From: Chloroflexota bacterium
Lineage (GTDB): Bacteria > Chloroflexota > Limnocylindria > Limnocylindrales > CSP1-4
Reading direction: 5' to 3'
Length of the DNA stretch: 6,062 bases
Assembly (NCBI GenBank): GCA_013695505.1
Contig: JACDAH010000491.1
Location: 1-6,062, forward strand
Part shown: positions 1 to 3,816 of the stretch, piece after piece
Layout: every line of letters begins with the position of its first letter
Numbering within the stretch: the stretch's first letter is position 1
Notes under the pieces: generated by a model
What the model was told of the DNA's origin: nothing
Database searches by the model: none
The model's input: only the letters and a program-made list of their open reading frames with translations
Made by a program: the position numbers and the translations under genes

Positions 1-1
1 C

Positions 2-466
2 GGGTCGATCCGGACGGCTCTGGACGCGGTCGGGCTCGAGGGGACGCCGATCATGGCCTACGCGTCCAAGCACGCGTCAGCGTTCTACGGTCCGTTTCGG
101 GAGGCCGCCGACAGCGCACCAGCCTTCGGCGACCGGCGGGGCTATCAGATGGATCCGGCCAACGGGCGCGAGGCCGCGCGAGAGATGGCCCTCGACATCG
201 CCGAGGGCGCCGACATCCTGCTCGTGAAGCCAGCCCTTCCGGGGCTCGACCTCATCGCGGCCGCTCGGGCGCGATTCGACGTGCCGATCGCCGCGTACCA
301 GGTGTCGGGCGAGTACGCGATGCTCACGGCGGCTGCCGAACGCGGCTGGCTCGACGGGCGCCGAGCGATGACCGAGGCTGTCACCGCGATCGTCCGGGCG
401 GGCGCCGGGATCGTCATCACCTACGCCGCGGCCGATCTCGCGACCTGGCTCCGGGAGGAGCGATGA
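2..466 (+). CDS. hemB: Delta-aminolevulinic acid dehydratase (porphobilinogen synthase), 3' part
   Basis: This is the C-terminal ~154 residues of porphobilinogen synthase, cut by the left window edge; the family is about 320-330 residues, so roughly half is missing. The enzyme is cytosolic and condenses two 5-aminolevulinate molecules into porphobilinogen. The segment '[18 protein letters not shown]' carries the first active-site lysine (codon 68-70). 'LLVKPALP' carries the Schiff-base lysine (codon 227-229). '[11 protein letters not shown]' and '[11 protein letters not shown]' are the usual conserved blocks, and the end '[15 protein letters not shown]' matches the family C-terminus. The metal-binding region lies upstream and cannot be judged. 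The usual 'PALPYLD' reads 'PALPGLD' here. The stop codon overlaps the hemQ start (ATGA), so the two genes are probably co-transcribed and translationally coupled. Identification is firm from the motifs; the start is outside the window. Confidence 0.97.
   Translation, partial: GSIRTALDAVGLEGTPIMAYASKHASAFYGPFREAADSAPAFGDRRGYQMDPANGREAAREMALDIAEGADILLVKPALPGLDLIAAARARFDVPIAAYQVSGEYAMLTAAAERGWLDGRRAMTEAVTAIVRAGAGIVITYAAADLATWLREER
454..460 (+). promoter_or_regulatory. Shine-Dalgarno site of hemQ
   Basis: A purine run GGAGGAG sits inside the last hemB codons, two bases before the hemQ ATG; its GGAG core gives a usable spacing of about 5 bases. It supports the ATG at 463, which overlaps the hemB stop. 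Confidence 0.6.
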
Positions 467-1152
467 GCACCGACGAACAGGTCTACGTCCAGGCCCTCGC
501 CCTCGGGCTCGATCCTGCGTGGCGGCGCCGGACGGACGAGGAACGACGAGAGGACGGTTGTCGGTTCGGCGACGCGGAAGCCTCAGCCGGGCTCGCCGGG
601 ATCCGGAGCATCACCTACTCATCAATCGGTCTCGAGCCCGGCGTCGATCTCCTGTTCTGGCGGATGGCGCCATCGGTCGACGCCCTCGAGACCGCCGCCG
701 CCGCGCTGCTCCGGGCGGGGCTGGGCACCTGGCTGAGCATTCGCCACTCGTTCATTGGCCGGATCGGTCCATCCCAGTACGTCCGGAAGGCGACCGACCA
801 GGAGCAGTCGCTGTTCGCGGGCGAGCGCTCGCGTTACCTCGTCGTCTACCCGTTCACGAAGGCGACGGACTGGTACCTCTTGTCGAAGGAAGCGCGCCAG
901 GGGGTGATGAACGAGCACATGCGGGTCGGCCACGACTACCCGACGATCCGTCAGGCGCTCGCGTACTCGTTCGGGCTCGATTCGCAGGACTTCCTCGTGG
1001 CCTACGAGACCGACGATCTCGTCGCGTTCGGCGATCTCGTCCGGGCGTTGCGGGCCACCGAGAGCCGGCGATCCACCGTCAGCGACACGCCGATCCTGCT
1101 CGGGATCCATCGACCTCTCGACGAGATCCTTGGCCTGCTGGGAGCCGCATGA
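463..1152 (+). CDS. hemQ: Coproheme decarboxylase, HemQ/ChdC (chlorite dismutase family)
   Basis: The 229-residue protein belongs to the chlorite dismutase-like family of dimeric alpha/beta-barrel haem proteins. The HemQ clade oxidatively decarboxylates coproheme to haem b using hydrogen peroxide, the last step of the coproporphyrin-dependent pathway. Seen here: '[14 protein letters not shown]', where Y129 matches the catalytic tyrosine (Tyr147 of Listeria HemQ) and K133 matches Lys151; and '[13 protein letters not shown]', where H152 matches the proximal haem ligand His174. Q164 in '[15 protein letters not shown]' could be the distal Gln if one gap is allowed. The distal Arg of true chlorite dismutases is not seen, and the haem-gene neighbourhood supports decarboxylase rather than chlorite detoxification. 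The ATG overlaps the hemB stop by ATGA and is preceded by GGAGGAG. The gene is followed by a 91-bp gap before hemE. Confidence 0.93.
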   Translation: MSTDEQVYVQALALGLDPAWRRRTDEERREDGCRFGDAEASAGLAGIRSITYSSIGLEPGVDLLFWRMAPSVDALETAAAALLRAGLGTWLSIRHSFIGRIGPSQYVRKATDQEQSLFAGERSRYLVVYPFTKATDWYLLSKEARQGVMNEHMRVGHDYPTIRQALAYSFGLDSQDFLVAYETDDLVAFGDLVRALRATESRRSTVSDTPILLGIHRPLDEILGLLGAA

Positions 1153-1247
1153 CGCCGGTCACTGACACCAGATCCCGGACGGCGCTTGTCGAGCGCTCCG
1201 AATGGATCTTCCCGGGCCGGATCGCATTCCGGAAGGCTGCCGCGTGA
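1149..1247 (+). CDS. Possible 32-residue coupled mini-ORF between hemQ and hemE
   Basis: A 32-codon frame starts at an ATG overlapping the hemQ stop (ATGA, 1149-1152) and ends at a TGA overlapping the preferred hemE GTG start (GTGA, 1244-1247). A GGAG at 1141-1144 lies 4 bases upstream. The peptide begins [11 protein letters not shown] and ends GRIAFRKAAA; it is basic and has no membrane segment or motif I recognise. Its position could let ribosomes pass from hemQ to hemE through the 91-bp gap, so translation may matter more than the peptide. It may equally be a chance frame, since the GC-rich sequence keeps many frames open: the same frame is open back to before position 519 through hemQ. 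It is offered as a candidate only. Confidence 0.22.
   Translation: MTPVTDTRSRTALVERSEWIFPGRIAFRKAAA
1176..1200 (+). other. Intercistronic hairpin between hemQ and hemE
   Basis: An inverted repeat: CGG (1176-1178) pairs with CCG (1198-1200), and GGCGCT (1181-1186) pairs with AGCGCT (1192-1197, outer pair G-U). The loop is TGTCG and there is a 2-base AC bulge on the 5' arm. No T-run follows, so it does not look like a standard intrinsic terminator. It could stabilise or process the mRNA or modulate hemE expression. GC-rich DNA makes such stems by chance. Confidence 0.3.
1231..1236 (+). promoter_or_regulatory. Shine-Dalgarno site that decides the hemE start
   Basis: GGAAGG ends 7 bases before the GTG at 1244. 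The in-frame ATG at 1202 has no comparable site, and the protein from the GTG begins with the family-typical 'NDRFLRACR', so the GTG is preferred. Confidence 0.65.
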
Positions 1248-2296
1248 ACGATCGCTTTCTCCGCGCCTGCCGTCTCGAGCCCGTTGACGCGACACCGATC
1301 TGGTTCATGCGCCAGGCGGGTCGATCGTTCGCGGCGTATCGCCGGCTGCGCGAACGGTACGGGATCCTCGAGCTCGCCAAGACGCCCGACCTCTGCGCCG
1401 AGGTCACCCTCATGCCGGTCCACGAGCTCGGCGTCGACGCCGCGGTGCTCTTCGCCGACATCATGCTGCCGCTCGAGCCCATGGGTGTTGGCCTGCGGAT
1501 CGAGCCGGAGATCGGGCCGATCATCGACCGACCGATCCGATCCGCGGCGGACGTCGCGGCGCTCCGGCCGTTCGATCCCGCAGAGGTGTCGTTCACGCTC
1601 GACGCGATCCGGCTGATCCGACAGGAGCTCGACGGCCGGGCGGGCGTGATTGGCTTCTCCGGCGCGCCGTTCACGCTGGCCTGCTACCTGATCGAGGGTC
1701 GGCCGTCGCGCGACTTCGCCACGGCCAAGGCCTTCATGTATCGCGAGCCGGCGGCCTGGCACGACCTGATGGAGCGTTTGTCCGTCATGGTCGTCGCGTA
1801 CCTCCACGCGCAGGTCGAGGCCGGCGCGGACGTCCTCCAGGTGTTCGATAGCTGGGTCGGCGGGCTTGGGCCGGCCGACTACGTCGAGTTCGTCCAGCCC
1901 CACGTCCGAGCGATCTTCGCGGCGCTCGCGGGCACGCCGACGATCCATTTCGGCACCGGAACGTCGGCACTGATCGAGCTCCTGGCCGACGCCGGCGGCG
2001 ACATCATCGGCGTCGATCATCGGGTCTCGCTCTCAAATGCCTGGAAGCGCATCGGGCCGGGGCGGGGGATCCAGGGCAATCTGGACTCCGCCCGCCTGCT
2101 TGCCGGCTGGGAGGCGACTCGCGGCGGCGCGCAGGTCGTTCTCGATGAGGCGGCGGGCCGGCGCGGCCATGTCTTCAATCTTGGTCATGGCGTGCTGCCC
2201 CAGACGGACACAGACCTGCTCCGCCGGCTCGTCGACTTCGTCCATGAGGAAACCGCCAGAACCGAGACGTCTGTTCGGGCGATCGCGTCCCCGTGA
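1244..2296 (+). CDS. hemE: Uroporphyrinogen III decarboxylase
   Basis: The 350-residue cytosolic enzyme removes the four acetate carboxyls of uroporphyrinogen III to give coproporphyrinogen III, without a cofactor. Residues numbered from the GTG start: 'TPIWFMRQAGR' (17-27) is signature 1 with the substrate-binding R23 and R27. 'LFADIMLPLEPMG' holds D72, equivalent to the central catalytic Asp (Asp86 in human). 'GFSGAPFTLACYLIEG' (137-152) is signature 2 with Y148. 'FDSWVGGL', 'GVDHRVSL' and 'IQGNLD' follow in the expected order, and 'FNLGHGVLP' contains the conserved H314. All key residues are present, and length fits the family. The text just after signature 1 reads 'SFAAYR' instead of the usual 'YLPEYR'. 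The GTG start is chosen over the ATG at 1202 (14 residues longer) because of GGAAGG upstream and the canonical N-terminus. The stop overlaps the hemH GTG by 4 bases, implying coupled translation. Confidence 0.96.
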   Translation: MNDRFLRACRLEPVDATPIWFMRQAGRSFAAYRRLRERYGILELAKTPDLCAEVTLMPVHELGVDAAVLFADIMLPLEPMGVGLRIEPEIGPIIDRPIRSAADVAALRPFDPAEVSFTLDAIRLIRQELDGRAGVIGFSGAPFTLACYLIEGRPSRDFATAKAFMYREPAAWHDLMERLSVMVVAYLHAQVEAGADVLQVFDSWVGGLGPADYVEFVQPHVRAIFAALAGTPTIHFGTGTSALIELLADAGGDIIGVDHRVSLSNAWKRIGPGRGIQGNLDSARLLAGWEATRGGAQVVLDEAAGRRGHVFNLGHGVLPQTDTDLLRRLVDFVHEETARTETSVRAIASP

Positions 2297-3216
2297 CCGA
2301 GCGGCGCGGCGTTCTCCTCATGACCTACGGATCGCCCGCTTCGCTCGACCGCGAGGACGTCCGCGCGTACCTGGCCCGGGTTCGCAGCGGGCGCGAGCCG
2401 GACCCCGAGCTCGTCGACGAGTTCACCCGTCGCTACGCGGTGATCGGCGGGTCGCCTCTGATCGACATCACGCGGGATCAGGCTGCGGCGCTCGGGGCCA
2501 GCCTGGGCTGGCCCGTGGAGGTCGGCATGCGGTTCTCCGAGCCCTCCATCCTGGCCGGGCTGAAGGCGCTCGCCGCTTCCGGCACGAACCGGGTCGCCGC
2601 GATCATCCTGTCGCCCCAGTATTCGCCGATCCTGATGAGCGGTTATGCCTCGGCCGTTGAAGCCGCGAGGGCGGAGCTGGGCGACGCGGCACCTGAGGTC
2701 AGTCTCGCGGGCCGTTGGCACGATGAGCCCGTCTTCGTCGCGGCTCTCGCGGATCGAGTGACCGAAGCCATCGGGAACCTGCCATCCGACGAGCGAGCGG
2801 CGGTCACCATCCTCATGACGGCCCATAGCCTTCCGAGGCGCGTCGCTGAGCAGGAGCCGGACTATCTGGACCAACTCCGAACGACCGCCGAAGCCGTCGC
2901 CGCGGAAGCCGGGCTCTCGGATGGGAATTGGTCATTCTGCTGGCAGAGCGCCGGGCACGAGCCGGGGGAGTGGATGAAGCCGGACTTCGCCGATCTCATG
3001 CCCGAGATCGCCTCCGGCGGGGGGCGATCCGTCCTCGTCGCCCCGATCCAGTTCCTCGCCGACCACCTCGAGATCCTCTACGACGTCGATGTCGGAGCCC
3101 GTGAGCAGGCCGAGCTCTGCGGTCTGGCGTTCCACCGCATCAGGTCGCTCAACTGCAACCCTGGCCTGATCGACGCCCTGGCTGAGGTCGCGCGACACAC
3201 CCTGACACGCGCCTGA
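2293..3216 (+). CDS. hemH: Ferrochelatase, probably coproporphyrin III ferrochelatase (CpfC type)
   Basis: The 307-residue protein inserts ferrous iron into a porphyrin; beside hemQ the likely substrate is coproporphyrin III, giving coproheme. The N-terminal strand 'RRGVLLMTYGSP' carries Y12, matching Tyr13 of the Bacillus subtilis enzyme. 'RYAVIGGSPL' (48-56) is the family block. 'ILMTAHSLP' holds the catalytic H178, and 'FLADHLEILYDVD' holds E260 (His183 and Glu264 in B. subtilis). Length matches the ~310-residue soluble Bacillus type, and there is no C-terminal membrane helix. Only three Cys (C216, C275, C288) are present and they are not arranged like the [2Fe-2S] cluster motif of actinobacterial ferrochelatases. 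The GTG start overlaps the hemE TGA; no clear Shine-Dalgarno site precedes it, so translation probably depends on coupling. A start at the ATG at 2320 would remove the first beta strand and is unlikely. It is the last gene of the operon and faces the minus-strand NIPSNAP gene. Confidence 0.95.
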   Translation: MTERRGVLLMTYGSPASLDREDVRAYLARVRSGREPDPELVDEFTRRYAVIGGSPLIDITRDQAAALGASLGWPVEVGMRFSEPSILAGLKALAASGTNRVAAIILSPQYSPILMSGYASAVEAARAELGDAAPEVSLAGRWHDEPVFVAALADRVTEAIGNLPSDERAAVTILMTAHSLPRRVAEQEPDYLDQLRTTAEAVAAEAGLSDGNWSFCWQSAGHEPGEWMKPDFADLMPEIASGGGRSVLVAPIQFLADHLEILYDVDVGAREQAELCGLAFHRIRSLNCNPGLIDALAEVARHTLTRA

Positions 3217-3256
3217 CCACCGCGGTCGTCGCCGGGTTCCGCCTGTAGATCATGCT

Positions 3257-3279
3257 GCCGCGCTATCGCAGCGCTCGGC
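3257..3279. terminator. Possible hairpin terminator between convergent genes
   Basis: GCCGCGCT (3257-3264) pairs with AGCG (3270-3273) plus CGGC (3276-3279), with a 2-base CT bulge and the loop ATCGC. It lies 40 bases after the hemH stop and overlaps the last codons of the convergent NIPSNAP gene. No T-tract follows on either strand, so at best it is a weak or bidirectional stem. Confidence 0.25.
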
Positions 3280-3601
3280 GCAACCCATCGATCGTTGCCT
3301 CGTCGAGCTCGAGGACGAGGTCCGCGTACGACGCAATCAGGGCGATCACGGCCTGGCGCGGCCCGTCGCGCCATTCCGCGCTGCCGTAGAACGCGTCTTC
3401 GCTCCGCTGGCGGTGGGCGAGGTCGTCGAACGCCCGGATGAGGTAGTAGCCAAGAGGATCGCCGATCGATGCGCCGAAGGCGACGACATCGATGCCGTGC
3501 CGAGCGAGAAGCGGCGCCGCCTCCACGTCGAACAGACGCTCGTACTCCGCCGCCGCGCCGGGGTGGAGAGTGTAGGTCCGGATCTCGATGATTCGAGCCA
3601 T
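3263..3601 (-). CDS. NIPSNAP family protein
   Basis: The 112-residue protein matches the bacterial single-domain NIPSNAP style. It opens with 'IIEIRTYTLHPGAAAEYERLF' (residues 4-24), the family's N-terminal strand and helix. It continues with 'YYLIRAFDDLAHR' (52-64) and the typical 'DAFYGSAEWRDGPR' (69-82), then ends in a strand-helix. Members form dimeric ferredoxin-like alpha/beta barrels; no reaction is established for the bacterial proteins. No signal peptide or membrane segment is seen, so it is probably cytosolic. The ATG is supported by GAGGA (complement of 3605-3609), although its spacing of 3 bases is short. The gene is convergent with hemH and divergent from the large ATPase gene at 3817, so it is probably its own transcription unit. 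A role in haem metabolism is not shown by the sequence; only the fold is shared with HemQ. Confidence 0.85.
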   Translation of the reverse strand: MARIIEIRTYTLHPGAAAEYERLFDVEAAPLLARHGIDVVAFGASIGDPLGYYLIRAFDDLAHRQRSEDAFYGSAEWRDGPRQAVIALIASYADLVLELDEATIDGLRRALR

Positions 3602-3636
3602 GTGTCCTCAGTCCGCCACAGTCGATCCCTCTCCGT

Positions 3637-3663
3637 GCCCCCGGTGCAGATTGTCGCGGGGGC
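3637..3663. repeat. Perfect 7-bp inverted repeat
   Basis: GCCCCCG (3637-3643) and CGGGGGC (3657-3663) form a perfect 7-bp stem with a 13-base loop, upstream of the NIPSNAP start. It overlaps the candidate -10 of that gene and could be an operator half-site pair or an mRNA stem. No T-run follows. Chance is a real possibility at this GC content. Confidence 0.3.
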
Positions 3664-3678
3664 GGTGCCCAGGACGAA
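3650..3678 (-). promoter_or_regulatory. Weak candidate promoter for the NIPSNAP gene
   Basis: Reading the minus strand, GACAAT (complement of 3650-3655; 4 of 6 to TATAAT) is preceded by TTCGTC (complement of 3673-3678; 2 of 6 to TTGACA) at a 17-base spacing. This would give a leader of about 40 bases. The -35 match is poor, so this is only a spacing-based guess. Confidence 0.15.
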
Positions 3679-3816
3679 CCACTGACCCTCCTATCTTGCC
3701 CGGACTCGCATCGTCTCATCAGGCTCGCACCGCTTTCCGGGCCGCGAAGCCCGTGAGGCGTGGGAGGATGGGGGACCAGACCCAAGCTGGATTCTGACGC
3801 AGACAGCAGGACGGAC

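Larger units (their letters stand above)
3602..3816. other. Intergenic region between divergent genes
   Basis: This 215-bp gap must hold the promoters of the minus-strand NIPSNAP gene and of the plus-strand ATPase gene. I see no strong sigma-70 boxes. Two small GC stems are present: GCCCCCG/CGGGGGC (3637-3643/3657-3663, 13-base loop) and CGGGC/GCCCG (3738-3742/3749-3753, 6-base loop). I see no convincing operator dyad, tRNA, riboswitch or conserved small ORF. Short open frames cross it, but they extend antisense from the NIPSNAP gene and lack coding character. Confidence 0.6.

Noticed and set aside
463..1152. hemQ as a true chlorite dismutase.
   Set aside because: The haem-gene operon and the HemQ-type Tyr/Lys/His pattern favour coproheme decarboxylase, and the distal Arg of chlorite dismutases is not seen.
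519..1247. A 242-codon plus-strand frame overlapping hemQ in another phase.
   Set aside because: Arg/Pro/Gly-rich composition typical of an out-of-phase frame; hemQ motifs are all in the other frame. Only its last 32 codons are kept as a coupled mini-ORF candidate.
1079..2020. A 313-codon open frame on the minus strand, antisense to hemE.
   Set aside because: It is Arg/Asp/Glu-rich low-information sequence without any recognisable domain, opposite a clear hemE; high GC content removes stop codons from antisense frames.
2185..2874. A 229-codon minus-strand open frame opposite the hemE/hemH junction.
   Set aside because: It spans two well-supported sense genes, has no family resemblance and shows the composition of an antisense shadow.
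3219..3226. 8-bp palindrome ACCGCGGT just after the hemH stop.
   Set aside because: Too short for a terminator or operator call and easily produced by chance in GC-rich DNA.
3696..3724. Possible plus-strand promoter for the ATPase gene with TTGCCC as -35.
   Set aside because: No -10-like hexamer lies at 16-18 bases downstream.
3413..3797. Short plus-strand frames across the NIPSNAP gene and the intergenic region.
   Set aside because: Antisense to the NIPSNAP gene at their 5' part, no good ribosome-binding site and no domain resemblance.
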